DNA from: Chitinophaga pinensis
GTDB lineage: Bacteria > Bacteroidota > Bacteroidia > Flavobacteriales_D > Crocinitomicaceae
Length of the DNA stretch: 64,000 nucleotides
Assembly: GCA_945883825.1 (NCBI GenBank)
Contig: CAMCYF010000005.1
Span: 28,966 to 92,965, forward strand
Reading direction: 5' to 3'
The notes beneath the pieces were generated by a model. It saw nothing but the letters and a program-made list of their open reading frames with translations. It searched no databases and was not told the origin of the DNA. Numbering within the stretch: the first letter of the stretch is position 1; the number at the start of each line of letters is the position of its first letter. Below, in pieces: positions 8,831 through 18,800 of this stretch. The translations under genes were made by a program, and so were the position numbers.

Positions 8831-10087
8831 TTACTCGACCGTAAGGAGAAGAAATAATTTTATAAAGGAATGGTAGACATTTTCTTCCTTTTTAAATTTT
8901 AACTGAATTTCTGTTGTATTATCTGTAATTCTTTTCATATTTAAATGATCAGTAGCTTCAAATAAATTTTTGCTCGCTTGGTAACCTGGAATAAGGTCTA
9001 AGACCAAGCTAGACCATCCTGAATTATCAATTTTTGTAAACATTTTTAGATCTCCTTCAAATTGAAAGGGTTCATAAGAATTAGTAAATAATGCTTGTTT
9101 CTTTTCAGTGCTGAGGTAAATAATTTTATCAGATATTTGTTGTATAAATATCTTCTTTGAAGCAATCGAATAGCCATTTTCATTTTTTAGTATTGGAAGA
9201 TTGTATTTATTTTGAATTTTATTTATAAAATCTTCAACATTTTGCTGCTTTTTGAATGTTAATAGCACATCAAATTTTGGTACTCCAAGAATGTCTCCTT
9301 CATCTTGAAGCTCAAAACCGCGATAGTTGATAGAAACAAATTCAATTTTTTTTAGGAGGGCTAAATTTTTAAGATAGTCCCTTGGAATTTCAGAAACTAA
9401 TTTTTGAAGTGAAAAGGAACTGTGAATTCCTGAGGGTTTTAATCTTTGACTTTCTTGTTTATTTTTTTTAATGCCTCTTATTTTGGCGATAATTTCTTTG
9501 GATTTTATGATTAATTTTTGATCTTGGATTAAATGATTGCCTTCAAATTGTGACCAAATGATATCCTCCCGTTTTCGACTAGTTGAAAATTTAAAGAGAT
9601 TATTTTTTATGTCAGACTTTAAATTTTGCGTGTTTATATCACCTTTTAAAACAATATAACATTCGTTATTTAAAACAAAATTTTTAAGACCTAATTTGTG
9701 AGAATTCTTCTCGAATTTTTCTTTTGATGCGAGATTTGCACGCACTAGTATAATATTTTCTGTTTTGAACGACATTCCAATAATTTCTATTGGTGAAAAG
9801 AAGTCAATGCCAATAGTCGTAAATTTTGTTTTTGAATTAGTTTGAGCTTTTTTTAAAAAATCGATTGTTTCTTTAACAACTTGAGCATCTTTCATAACAA
9901 ATAGTTCATCAAAAACACTGTTTGTAATAATTGAAAATGCATCGATATAAAAATGATTGCTAGTGTTGTTTGGAAGAGAAAAAGTTAAATGTGTATTCAG
10001 TCCCCCTTTTTTTTCAGGAATAGAAATCATAGCAAGCAGCAAAAAAGCTAAAACTATACAACTTAATATTTCTTTAATTTTTAACAT
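8831..10087 (-). CDS. Hypothetical membrane-anchored protein
   Basis: A 418-residue protein with one hydrophobic segment near the N terminus (EILSCIVLAFLLLAMISI, residues 6-23), either an uncleaved signal or a membrane anchor. The rest is soluble, rich in Lys, Ile and Asn, with alternating hydrophobic strands and no motif I can name. There is no cysteine-based lipobox. The long domain probably lies in the periplasm. Neighbours (glnN and an acyltransferase) give no functional hint. I do not recognise the family. Confidence 0.7.
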   Translation of the reverse strand: MLKIKEILSCIVLAFLLLAMISIPEKKGGLNTHLTFSLPNNTSNHFYIDAFSIITNSVFDELFVMKDAQVVKETIDFLKKAQTNSKTKFTTIGIDFFSPIEIIGMSFKTENIILVRANLASKEKFEKNSHKLGLKNFVLNNECYIVLKGDINTQNLKSDIKNNLFKFSTSRKREDIIWSQFEGNHLIQDQKLIIKSKEIIAKIRGIKKNKQESQRLKPSGIHSSFSLQKLVSEIPRDYLKNLALLKKIEFVSINYRGFELQDEGDILGVPKFDVLLTFKKQQNVEDFINKIQNKYNLPILKNENGYSIASKKIFIQQISDKIIYLSTEKKQALFTNSYEPFQFEGDLKMFTKIDNSGWSSLVLDLIPGYQASKNLFEATDHLNMKRITDNTTEIQLKFKKEENVYHSFIKLFLLLTVE

Positions 10088-10120
10088 TCTTTTGTAAAGT
10101 TACATGAAAGATGTTTTGAT

Positions 10121-10128
10121 TAACTTTG
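10121..10128 (+). promoter_or_regulatory. Putative -7 box for the acyltransferase gene
   Basis: TAACTTTG (TAnnTTTG). It overlaps the upstream TTG at 10126, so that TTG is unlikely to be the start. The in-frame GTG at 10132 follows 3 bases after the box, which implies a leaderless or nearly leaderless transcript. Confidence 0.5.
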
Positions 10129-10131
10129 AAT

Positions 10132-10674
10132 GTGAAAAAAATTGCAGGTTTTATTTTTTGGCTAATAGGATGGAAAATTGATCAAACAACTCCTTTAGGA
10201 ATAAAGAAATGTGTTATTGTTGTCGGTCCTCATACATCTAATTGGGATTTTGTACTTGGAAGATTGGCTTTTGTGATGTACGGAGTGAATGCTAAGTTTC
10301 TCATAAAAAAAGAGTTGTTTTTTCCTCCACTTTCTTGGTTATTAAAAGCTCTTGGCGGACTTCCAGTTGATCGCAGTAAACGGAATAACCTAACTGAAAC
10401 AGCCTTAAAGTATTTTAAGGAAACGGATACAATGTTTATTGTATTTTCCCCAGAAGGAACTAGAAGTTACAATCCTAATTGGAAAAAAGGATTCTATTAC
10501 ATTGCTCAAAAAGCAGAAGTCCCAATTTGTATTTGCTATGTTGATTATTTCAAAAAAATTGGTGGTTTTCACAGTGTATTTTATCCAACTGGAGATGTGA
10601 ATGAAGACATACTTTATATAAAAAATATTTTGAAGCAATACAAAGGAAGATTTCCAGAGAAAGGAATTGATTAA
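10132..10674 (+). CDS. PlsC-like acyltransferase (1-acyl-glycerol-3-phosphate type)
   Basis: A 180-residue protein of the LPLAT/PlsC superfamily. The catalytic H-x4-D motif reads HTSNWD near residue 33, and the glycerophosphate-binding motif reads FSPEGTR near residue 105. A hydrophobic N terminus suits membrane association. The family transfers acyl chains to lysophospholipids or other membrane lipids; the short length suggests a minimal acyltransferase rather than housekeeping PlsC. GTG 10132 is chosen because a promoter box covers the TTG at 10126. Its stop overlaps the convergent DUF5522 stop by 4 bases. Confidence 0.82.
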   Translation: MKKIAGFIFWLIGWKIDQTTPLGIKKCVIVVGPHTSNWDFVLGRLAFVMYGVNAKFLIKKELFFPPLSWLLKALGGLPVDRSKRNNLTETALKYFKETDTMFIVFSPEGTRSYNPNWKKGFYYIAQKAEVPICICYVDYFKKIGGFHSVFYPTGDVNEDILYIKNILKQYKGRFPEKGID

Positions 10675-10862
10675 TCTTTTTTCTCTATTTTATCACTTTT
10701 TTGATCATAACCAAATGGACAATGCAAACAAGCACTTTTGCAACAATAACCTCTTTTAGAATGGTACTTTTCTGTAAAAATTATGTATCCATCTTTTCCA
10801 ATATAATAATCATCACTGTCTAAACTCGAACGCTTGGAAAAAGAAGAAAAATCTTCAGACAT
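10671..10862 (-). CDS. Small Cys-rich DUF5522-type protein
   Basis: A 63-residue protein with the compact pattern DYYIGKDGYIIFTEKYHSKRG followed by CCKSACLHCPFGYD. The four cysteines (CC-x3-C-x2-C) and nearby histidines suggest a small metal-binding domain. This pattern fits the DUF5522 family, which is common in Bacteroidota and of unknown function. Its 5' end overlaps the possible start of the divergent PLP gene by 29 bases, which casts doubt on the long form of that neighbour. Confidence 0.75.
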   Translation of the reverse strand: MSEDFSSFSKRSSLDSDDYYIGKDGYIIFTEKYHSKRGYCCKSACLHCPFGYDQKSDKIEKKD

Positions 10863-11757
10863 ACATACTTTTTTTAAAAACTTTATTCAATTGTCTAGAA
10901 TTGAAAAGTTTAGTTTCCGTAAAAGTAACAACAAAGATTTGGAATTGTTTGTCAAAAGAGACGATTTAATTCACAATTATATATCTGGAAATAAAATTAG
11001 AAAGCTGAATCAAAATATTTTTTCCTTTTACAAAAATAAATGTAAGAAACTAGTAACTTTTGGAGGTGCTTTTTCAAATCATTTGTTAGCCACAGCAGCC
11101 TTATGTAATGAGCTTTCTATTGACTGTGTTGGCATTGTTCGTGGAGAAGAATTGAATGAAAATTCTAATGGTATTTTAAAAAAATGTTCTTCTTTGGGCA
11201 TGCAATTAAATTTTGTGTCTCGTAGTAGCTTTTCAGAGCAAAAAAAAATGAGTGGTTTATTAGTTAAAGATGGAATTCCAACTTGGTTTGTTCCCGAAGG
11301 TGGAGCAAATTTAGAGGGGATTGAAGGGTGTAAAGAAATTGTTTCTGAGAATGAAGAAATTTTCGATTACTATGTTGTAGCTCAAGGGACAACAACTACA
11401 AGTATAGGAATTGCATTGGCTTTACCGCCTTCTGCTAAAATAATTGTAGTACCTGTTCTTAAAGGATTTAATTCAAAATCTGAAATGAAATCAGTACTTA
11501 ATAATGTCGATTTATGGAATGTCATTAAAGATAAAATTATTGTGCTGGATGACTTTCATTTTGGAGGTTATGCAAAATCAACAAATGAGCTTAGGGAATT
11601 TATAAGTGAGATAAATCAAATAAATGAGATGCAGATTGAGGAAGTTTATACCGGAAAAGCTCTTTATGCTTTAAAGAATTATCTGGAAAATAATTTTGTT
11701 AAGAATAAAAAAGTCCTCTTTATTCACACTGGAGGTATTTTTACAGACAAGAATTAA
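10834..11757 (+). CDS. PLP-dependent D-cysteine desulfhydrase / ACC deaminase-like protein
   Basis: A fold-type II PLP enzyme of up to 307 residues. The cofactor lysine lies in the ISGNKIRKL motif (about residues 50-58), followed by FGGAFSNHLLATAALC and later the VAQGTTTTSIGIAL phosphate-binding loop. This is the family of 1-aminocyclopropane-1-carboxylate deaminase and D-cysteine desulfhydrase; in bacteria without an ACC pathway the latter is more likely. The start is uncertain. TTG 10834 overlaps the divergent DUF5522 gene, and TTG 10891 is an alternative. There is no nearby ATG in frame. Its 3' end overlaps folP by 17 bases. Confidence 0.8.
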   Translation: MEKEEKSSDIHTFFKNFIQLSRIEKFSFRKSNNKDLELFVKRDDLIHNYISGNKIRKLNQNIFSFYKNKCKKLVTFGGAFSNHLLATAALCNELSIDCVGIVRGEELNENSNGILKKCSSLGMQLNFVSRSSFSEQKKMSGLLVKDGIPTWFVPEGGANLEGIEGCKEIVSENEEIFDYYVVAQGTTTTSIGIALALPPSAKIIVVPVLKGFNSKSEMKSVLNNVDLWNVIKDKIIVLDDFHFGGYAKSTNELREFISEINQINEMQIEEVYTGKALYALKNYLENNFVKNKKVLFIHTGGIFTDKN

Positions 11758-12592
11758 TCAGAGTTCGAATTTCATTCATTTCTTGTACATCATGAACTCT
11801 AAAAATAGCAGGTTTTTTTGAAAATAGGAAGGTGTTTAAAACTGTTGTCCCATTTAGAGCTTGATCAGCTTCTAGCTTAAGTTTAGTATAAATCATTGAT
11901 TTTCTTGAAACACCAACCATGATAGGTTTTTCAAGTAAGTGTAGCATTTCAAAATTGCGAATTATTTCGTAGTTTTCTTCAAGTGTTTTTGCAAAACCAA
12001 ATCCAGGATCGATAATGATATCCTTAACACCTTGTAAATGCAAAAACGCAATTTTTTCTGAAAAAAAATGAAGTAATCTTGACATTATAGAATCTTTAGA
12101 TTCCCCTACAATTTTGTTTACTTCAAGACCATTGCTGTGCGTTAAGACATAAGGAGTCTGATTTCTTGCAACTACTTCTACAATTTTTGGATCTATTCCA
12201 AAGCCACTTATATCATTAATAATCGTAATACCGTTGTCTATTCCTAATTGTGCAACTTCGCTTCGATATGTATCCAAAGACAAGATTAATTCTGGAAATT
12301 CTCTTCGGATTTCAATTATATGCTTAAGTATTCTATCAATTTCTTCTTCTTTAGTTGGCGGAATACCTCCAGGTCTTGATGAAACTCCTCCAATATCTAT
12401 ACTATTTACGCCCTGATCAATCATCTTAGCAACTTCTTTCAAAATAGTATTTTTATCCTGCTTTCTGCTTTTTGCATAGAAAGAATCTGGCGTTACATTG
12501 ATTATTCCCATTATATGAGGCACTTGAAAATCATGTAAAATTCCATTGAAGGAAAGAAACTTACTTTGATTAAAATGCTGTATTTTTGTCAT
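11741..12592 (-). CDS. folP: Dihydropteroate synthase
   Basis: Condenses 6-hydroxymethyl-7,8-dihydropterin pyrophosphate with p-aminobenzoate in folate synthesis. The 283-residue length is normal. Both family signatures are present: MGIINVTPDSFY at residues 28-39 and GGVSSRPGG near 69. SLDTYRSEVAQ, IINDISGF, DPGFGFAKT and the pterin-site VGVSRKSMI follow in order. It is divergent from DUF1599 with only 4 bases between start codons, so each promoter must lie inside the other gene. Confidence 0.96.
   Translation of the reverse strand: MTKIQHFNQSKFLSFNGILHDFQVPHIMGIINVTPDSFYAKSRKQDKNTILKEVAKMIDQGVNSIDIGGVSSRPGGIPPTKEEEIDRILKHIIEIRREFPELILSLDTYRSEVAQLGIDNGITIINDISGFGIDPKIVEVVARNQTPYVLTHSNGLEVNKIVGESKDSIMSRLLHFFSEKIAFLHLQGVKDIIIDPGFGFAKTLEENYEIIRNFEMLHLLEKPIMVGVSRKSMIYTKLKLEADQALNGTTVLNTFLFSKKPAIFRVHDVQEMNEIRTLINSCL
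12581..12588 (+). promoter_or_regulatory. Putative -7 box for DUF1599, inside folP
   Basis: TATTTTTG (TAnnTTTG) lies within the first codons of folP and 8 bases before the DUF1599 ATG at 12597. Confidence 0.5.
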
Positions 12593-12596
12593 AATA

Positions 12597-13139
12597 ATGG
12601 AAAAAACTACAAAAGAGTATACAAATGTAATGAATCTTTGTCGAGAGATTTTTGAAAAAAAATCAATTGATTATGGAACCTCATGGAGAATTTTAAGGTC
12701 AAGTTCATTGACAGATCAAATTTTTATTAAAGCACAACGAATTCGAACCATTCAAGAGACTGGAGAAAATAAGGTTGGCGAATCATTTGAAGATGCTTTT
12801 ATGGCGATTGTTAATTATTGCATCATGTCAATTATTCAACTAAGGAATGCTCCAACTATTGAGGAAGAAATTTCTTCACAGGAGGCAATTCAACTTTATT
12901 CCTTAATTGAAAAGGAGGCTTTTGAATTAATGTGTAAAAAAAATCATGATTATGGCGAAGCTTGGCGAGATATGCGTGTTAGTTCTTTGACTGATTTAAT
13001 TTTAACCAAAGTTTTACGCATCAAGCAAATTGAAGATAACAAAGGTATGACTTTGGTAAGCGAGGGAATTGAAGGAAACTATTTCGATATGCTAAATTAT
13101 TCAGTTTTTGCTCTTATTCATTTGGATCATAAGTGTTAA
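12597..13139 (+). CDS. DUF1599 protein with internal duplication
   Basis: A 180-residue soluble helical protein made of two similar halves. Residues about 10-85 contain KSIDYGTSWRILRSSSLTD and KAQRIRTIQ; residues about 100-178 contain KNHDYGEAWRDMRVSSLTD and KVLRIKQIE. Each half carries a DYGxxWR motif with acidic residues nearby. This is DUF1599 (Nucleotide modification associated domain 1). A role in nucleotide metabolism has been proposed for the family but is not shown here. It is followed by DoxX, tpiA and prmA on the same strand. Confidence 0.85.
   Translation: MEKTTKEYTNVMNLCREIFEKKSIDYGTSWRILRSSSLTDQIFIKAQRIRTIQETGENKVGESFEDAFMAIVNYCIMSIIQLRNAPTIEEEISSQEAIQLYSLIEKEAFELMCKKNHDYGEAWRDMRVSSLTDLILTKVLRIKQIEDNKGMTLVSEGIEGNYFDMLNYSVFALIHLDHKC
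12622..12629 (-). promoter_or_regulatory. Putative -7 box for folP, inside DUF1599
   Basis: Minus-strand TACATTTG (TAnnTTTG) lies 29 bases upstream of the folP start and within the DUF1599 coding region. Confidence 0.45.
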
Positions 13140-13200
13140 AGCTCTGTTAAAGTTTCCGTTTGAAATTACTATTTGCTTACTTTTAATTAAAAATATTAAT

Positions 13201-14277
13201 ATGGAAAACGTAAAAAAATATTTCCCTTGGTTTGTAAGGATATTAATTTCAGGTCTTTTCTTACTTTCTGCTTTTGCTAAAATTTATCCGGATCCCTCCT
13301 TTTATTTTAGCATTACAGCATTTGAATTTAAGCAATTGGTTCCTATGGGATTCAGCATGGAAACAGCTGTATATTTTTCACGAATAATCATTGGTATTGA
13401 ATTCGCAATTGGTATTCTATTACTATTCCCTTACAACATTAAGAAAATTATAATTCCAGCTACAATTTTAATGCTAGCTGTATTTTCTGTCCATTTAATA
13501 ATTGAGATTTTAACAGGTGGAAATCAAGGAAATTGCGGTTGTTTTGGAGCGCTACTTCCTATGACACCACTCCAAGCATTGATTAAAAATTTATTATCCA
13601 TAGGTTTGTTAGTGTTTATTCTTATTAAGTTCTCAGATTCTATAAATGAAAAAAGAAATATTTCATATTGCTTAATTATTACAAACGTAATTACTATTTG
13701 TATTCTTGCTTTATTTATGTTGATACCGATTCAGAAGAAAACAACTGTTTTACCCTCTCCGACAGGCTATTCAGAAGATACAACCATAGTTAAGGATTCA
13801 ATTATTGTTAAGCCGATAAATGATTCAACAAAAAAAGATGATATCGTAGTCAAGGATACAACGAAGAAAATAATTGTAATAGCAGGCCCAAAAAAAGTAA
13901 AGTCAATTTACTCAAAATACTTTCCAAAAATAGATGAAGGAAAAAAGATACTCTGTTTTTTTGCTCCAACTTGTGACCATTGCATGGCTACTGCAAAAGA
14001 GTTAACTGAACTGAAAAAAGCAGATCCAAATTTTCCTGATATACAGATGATTTTTATGGATGAAGCTGCCGAGGAAATACCTAAATTCTTCAAATTTGCT
14101 GGAGCTGAATATCCTAATTTAGTACTTGATATAATTGCTTTTTGGGGTGCTCTTGGAAAGACGAATGATACTCCTGGTGTTGTCTATTTATGGAACGGCA
14201 ATGTTCAGAAATTTTACAATGGAACTGAAAAAGATAAGTTCAATAAAGTCGAGTTTAAAAAAATCGTAAAGAAATAA
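13201..14277 (+). CDS. DoxX/MauE-like membrane protein fused to a thioredoxin-like domain
   Basis: A 358-residue protein starting at the ATG MENVKKYFPW; the longer upstream frame has no start support. Four or five membrane helices (residues about 8-180) include a GNCGCFGALLP cysteine loop, as in the MauE/DoxX and VKOR-like quinone-linked redox proteins. A linker rich in Lys, Asp and Thr follows (about 190-250). A periplasmic thioredoxin-like domain then carries the CxxC site FFAPTCDHCMATAKEL (about 258-273). It probably handles electron transfer to periplasmic thiols. It precedes tpiA by 33 bases, and tpiA has its own promoter box. Confidence 0.85.
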   Translation: MENVKKYFPWFVRILISGLFLLSAFAKIYPDPSFYFSITAFEFKQLVPMGFSMETAVYFSRIIIGIEFAIGILLLFPYNIKKIIIPATILMLAVFSVHLIIEILTGGNQGNCGCFGALLPMTPLQALIKNLLSIGLLVFILIKFSDSINEKRNISYCLIITNVITICILALFMLIPIQKKTTVLPSPTGYSEDTTIVKDSIIVKPINDSTKKDDIVVKDTTKKIIVIAGPKKVKSIYSKYFPKIDEGKKILCFFAPTCDHCMATAKELTELKKADPNFPDIQMIFMDEAAEEIPKFFKFAGAEYPNLVLDIIAFWGALGKTNDTPGVVYLWNGNVQKFYNGTEKDKFNKVEFKKIVKK

Positions 14278-14297
14278 ATTTAGTCACCAAAAAAGAC

Positions 14298-14305
14298 TAT
14301 TTTTG
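14298..14305 (+). promoter_or_regulatory. Putative -7 box for tpiA, at leaderless spacing
   Basis: TATTTTTG (TAnnTTTG) ends 5 bases before the tpiA ATG, the same spacing as at 4599-4606. Confidence 0.55.
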
Positions 14306-14310
14306 AGTCT

Positions 14311-15057
14311 ATGCGAAAAAAAGTACTTGCAGCAAATTGGAAAATGAATTTGTTAAGGAATGAAGCTTTAGACTTGTATAGTAATTTAGATTTAGCTCTA
14401 CTTAATTTTCAAGAAATTGAAACAGTGCTATTTCCTCCCTCAATTTACATAAGTGAATTGCAAACTAAAGGAAATCTTTCTTTAGGAATTCAAAATATTT
14501 ATTTTGAAAACAAAGGAGCTTATACAGGCGAAATAGCAGCAGCGCAAGCAAAAAGTATTGGTTGCACTTATGTTTTAATTGGTCATAGTGAAAGAAGAGA
14601 ACTTTTTTTAGAAAGTGATGATTTATTAAAAAAGAAAGTGAATTCTGCTCTAGCTGAAAATTTAAAAATCATTTTTTCTTGCGGAGAATCTTTGGAAGTC
14701 CGAACAAAAAAAGATCATCTCTCTTTTGTCAAAAAACAACTTGAAAACTCATTGTTTCATTTATCAGAAAAAGAAATTTTAAATTGTATCATCGCTTATG
14801 AGCCAATCTGGGCTATAGGATCAGGATTAAATGCATCTGAACAGCAAGCAGAAGAAATGCATTCTGAAATTCGTTATTTACTCGCTGAAAATTATTCAAA
14901 TAAAATTTCTGAACAAATCTCAATTATATACGGAGGAAGTTGCAATACATCCAATGCAGCTCAGTTATTCGCTTGCCCAAATGTAGATGGAGCACTAGTT
15001 GGAGGCGCATCTCTTGATAAATTTTCCTTTATAGAATTAGCAGCTAGGTTGAAATGA
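14311..15057 (+). CDS. tpiA: Triosephosphate isomerase
   Basis: Interconverts dihydroxyacetone phosphate and glyceraldehyde 3-phosphate in glycolysis and gluconeogenesis. The 248-residue TIM barrel has the full catalytic set: Lys11 in AANWKMN, His92 in LIGHSERRE and Glu164 in AYEPIWAIGSG. The C-terminal phosphate loops IIYGGSC and GALVGGASL are also intact. The stop overlaps the prmA start in an ATGA arrangement, so the two are translationally coupled. A promoter box sits directly upstream. Confidence 0.98.
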   Translation: MRKKVLAANWKMNLLRNEALDLYSNLDLALLNFQEIETVLFPPSIYISELQTKGNLSLGIQNIYFENKGAYTGEIAAAQAKSIGCTYVLIGHSERRELFLESDDLLKKKVNSALAENLKIIFSCGESLEVRTKKDHLSFVKKQLENSLFHLSEKEILNCIIAYEPIWAIGSGLNASEQQAEEMHSEIRYLLAENYSNKISEQISIIYGGSCNTSNAAQLFACPNVDGALVGGASLDKFSFIELAARLK

Positions 15058-15899
15058 AGTATGTTGAAGTTTCTTTTTCTATAATGCCATTTGAACCATG
15101 GAATGAAATTATTATTGCCAATCTTTCAATTTTACCATACGAAAGTTTTATGGAGGAAGGCGAATATCTAAAAGCATACATCCAAGAACAAGATTTTGAT
15201 TCTTTAGATTTAAAAGATTTAGTTTTAAAACTTAAAACAAATAAGGGAGTAATTATAAATTATGAATATAAAAACATCGAACATCAAAATTGGAATCATG
15301 TCTGGGAATCACATTTTGAACCTGTAAGTATTAATGATCAATTGCATATACTTGCACCATTTCATCCAAAAGATAAATGCCAGGGATTAATTATTGAAAT
15401 TGAACCAAAAATGTCTTTTGGTACAGGGCATCATCAAACGACTTTCTTGATGTGCGAAGAAATTACCTCACTCTCGTTAGATGGAAAAAAGGTACTTGAT
15501 ATGGGGTCTGGAACAGGAGTCTTGGCAATTTTAGCTGAGAAGTGTGGTGCAAAAGAAATACTTGCTATTGATATTGAATCTTGGTCTGTGGAAAACTGTG
15601 AAGAAAACACAAAGCGTAATAAGTGCAGTAAAATAATTTCTAAGTTGGGAGATATCATTGACATTAATGGCCAATACTTCGATGTAATTATAGCAAATAT
15701 CAATAAAAATGTTCTTTTGGCACACTTACCAAGTTATTCTAAATGTTTAAATACTAATGGAATTTTATTGCTTAGTGGCTTTTTTGAAACTGATGCTGAG
15801 GATTTAATTTCTGCAGCATTTGAGGAAAATTTGGTTTTACACTCAAAAAAAATAAAAGATGGATGGGCAATGTTGTATTTTTTAAGTCAGGAATCATGA
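15054..15899 (+). CDS. prmA: Ribosomal protein L11 methyltransferase
   Basis: Trimethylates lysines of ribosomal protein L11 using SAM. At 281 residues it is slightly shorter than the E. coli enzyme (about 293), as is usual in Bacteroidota. The N-terminal L11-recognition domain (about 1-100) is followed by EPKMSFGTGHHQTT, the SAM loop VLDMGSGTGVLAILAEKCGA and the NINKNVLL motif, all diagnostic for PrmA. It is coupled by ATGA overlaps to tpiA before it and to the giant secreted protein gene after it. Confidence 0.95.
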   Translation: MKYVEVSFSIMPFEPWNEIIIANLSILPYESFMEEGEYLKAYIQEQDFDSLDLKDLVLKLKTNKGVIINYEYKNIEHQNWNHVWESHFEPVSINDQLHILAPFHPKDKCQGLIIEIEPKMSFGTGHHQTTFLMCEEITSLSLDGKKVLDMGSGTGVLAILAEKCGAKEILAIDIESWSVENCEENTKRNKCSKIISKLGDIIDINGQYFDVIIANINKNVLLAHLPSYSKCLNTNGILLLSGFFETDAEDLISAAFEENLVLHSKKIKDGWAMLYFLSQES

Positions 15900-18800
15900 A
15901 GCCAAATAAATTGTTGTTTTTTTCATTTACCTTTCTTTTTATCAATTTCTTTTTTAGTCAAAATTTTAGTAAGGACCGCGATAAATTTGCAAAAGAGTGG
16001 ATGAAATTTGCCTTAACAGAAAGCGAAAAGGATTTTTGCAAGGACCAGTTAACTGATTTTTTAGAAAAATCAAAACTGAGCGATTTTAAATTTAACAAAC
16101 TCGTTGATGATTGTAATTTGTTAGTTTCTAATCAGTTCGTAATTAATTCTGATTGTTTTAATTTCTTAGCCTCAAGTGTTTATCAAGAATTGAATTCGTT
16201 TAAACCAAGTTTTAATTCAGAGTGGCATGAAATTTTATTTGAGACACTTGCTAATAATCGTGAAAAACAAATAGATTTTCTGAATTTTTCCCATTATTTT
16301 TTTAAATCCAAGAAGTTATTTTCGGAGGAAACTTTTAGTTGGTATTTTAATTCATTTGCATTTAGTTGGGAAACAGAAAAAAGAATAACCTTAAGATGTA
16401 TTCAAGGTAATTTAGTTTGCCGTGTTTTTTTAGATGGAAAAATTGCAAGTGATAGTATTAAGATTTATCAAACTGATGGTGTTTTTGATATTTTTAATAA
16501 TAAATGGGAAGGTAAAGGTGGAGAAATTACCTGGGAGAAGGTAAAAATAAATAAAGATGAAACCTTTGCTAAACTTAGGAATTATAAGTGCAATCTAACT
16601 TCTCAAAGTGTTTTAATTGATACTGTAGAACTTACTACTCCCTATTTTAATGTTCCAATTTTAGGAAGGTTAAAAGATAAGACAATCTCAGAATTGTCTG
16701 AAGGTGAAAGTTCACCACAATTTAGTTCTTATGAAAAAAGGTTAAAGATTAAAGATTTAAGAGAGGGTATTGATTACGATGGTGAATTTACATTATTGGG
16801 TGATGAATTTATTGGGAGTGGAAGTAATGAAAAACCTGCAAAACTTATCTTAAAATATAATAATCAAGCCCTTTTTGAAGTATTATCAACTAATTTTAAA
16901 ATGAATCAAAATGAGATTATTATCAGAAAAGCTCGCATTAAAATGAATTATTCCAATGGAGATTCACTAACAATAGATGATGCTTTTTTTTATTTCGACG
17001 AATCAAAACGTGAAATATCGTTATCTGCACCTACTAAAGCAAATATTTACTCACCATTTATTGATTCGTATTTTAAATTATATGTGTATGCTCCAAAGTT
17101 AATTTGGAATCTAGATACTCCAACACCATACTATACATATGAAGTAGCAACAAGTCAGGAACAAAAAGTTGCATCAATTCAATCTATTAATTATTTTGAT
17201 GCTAAACTTTTTGATAAATTTAAAGGTGTTAGTGGTATTCATCCATTTTCAATAATTTCTAAGAAGTGTCGTGAAATACAGAGTTTGACATTTACTGAAG
17301 CTAGTTTTGCTTCTTTGTTAAGGAAATCTATTGAACAAGTTTTACCTGAAATAGTTGATATGGCAGCTGATGGATTTCTTCGCTATGATTCTAATTTAAA
17401 ATTAATTTTTGTTAGTCAAAAATTAATTGATTTTTCTGATGCAAGTATTGGTAAAATTGATTTTGATAACATTTTAATTTCTTCAGACTTTAGAATAATT
17501 AATAGCGATGAATCTAAGCTAAGCGAGATGAATGATAAGACAAAATCAACTATTCTAACTGAAATATCTGCCACTAATTTGCGTAAGCAAAATTCATTTA
17601 TTTATGCTAGTATTAATTTAGACGAAAATTATTTGCGAATTAATGAAGTTAATCAAGTAGTATTATCAAAAGCTCAAAAAACTATCATTTATCCAGACTC
17701 ATCTTTTATTATAATGGAAAAAAATAGAGATATACGTTTTAGTGGTTGGTTAAATGCTGGAAAATTAGAATTTCATACGATTGAATCAAAATTTATTTAT
17801 GAAGATTTTAAAGTTAAGATTATTAATTCTGATGAAGCATTTTTAAGGGTAAAACCTCTTCGCAAAGAGGATGGAGAAGATAATATTCAAATGCTTAGTT
17901 CAATAAGTAATTTACAAGGAGATTTATTTATTGATGATCCCTTGTTAAAATCAGGAAAACAAACAAGTAATTCAAAGTTTCCTTATTTACAAACATCAAC
18001 TGATTGTTTTGTTTTCTATGATGCCAAATATATTGAAAAAGGTGCATATGACAGAGAAAGGTTTTATTACAGAATAGGATTATTTGAAATGGACAGTTTA
18101 GATAATTTTAATGAGAAATCATTTAATTTATCAGGGGAGTTGGTTTCTGGTGGAATTTTTCCAAATCTAAGTGAAAAATTAGGAATCATGAATGATTATT
18201 CTTTTGGATTTATTGCAGATACACCTACAGAAGGTTATGATTTCTATGGCACAAAAACAAAATATACAAATAAGATTGCTCTTTCTAGTAATGGATTACA
18301 AGGTTCTGGAACTATTAAGTTTTTTAATTCAACATCGATCTCTAAAAAACTTACTTTTTTACCAGATTCTACAATTGGTCTCGCACAATTCGTAAATGAG
18401 GAGTCAACTCTATTTCCTAATATAGAATCTGAATTAGCTCGAATAACATATCAACCTAAGAAACAAATTCTACAGGTTAATTCTTATCTATCATATCCTT
18501 TAAGTATGTTTCATGGAGAAGTAAATATGCAAGGATTACTTAAGCTCGAAGAGAAATCTGTAACTGGAATAGGCACAATCTTATTTGAGGATGCTGTAAT
18601 GACTTCGCTTGATTTTAGTTTTAAGCAAAATGATATTCTTTCTAATAATACATCTTTTAGTCTGATTAATCGTTTAACAAATAATGATGAGTTCCCTTAT
18701 GCATTTGAATCTAAAAGCTTTTCTGCTTCTATTTCTTTAATCAATAGGATTGGAGAATTTAATTCAAATATTACAAATAGGATTAAATTTCCAGTAAATA

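Noticed and set aside
10126..10131. TTG start for the PlsC-like gene
   Set aside because: The codon overlaps a perfect TAnnTTTG promoter box, so it would not be transcribed as a start codon from that promoter.
13108..13200. Upstream extension of the DoxX/thioredoxin protein
   Set aside because: It overlaps DUF1599 and has no good start. The ATG at 13201 gives the normal N terminus of this family.
15863..15895. Upstream start for the giant secreted protein
   Set aside because: It would place 11 residues before the signal peptide and lies inside prmA. The ATG at 15896 overlaps the prmA stop in the usual ATGA way.
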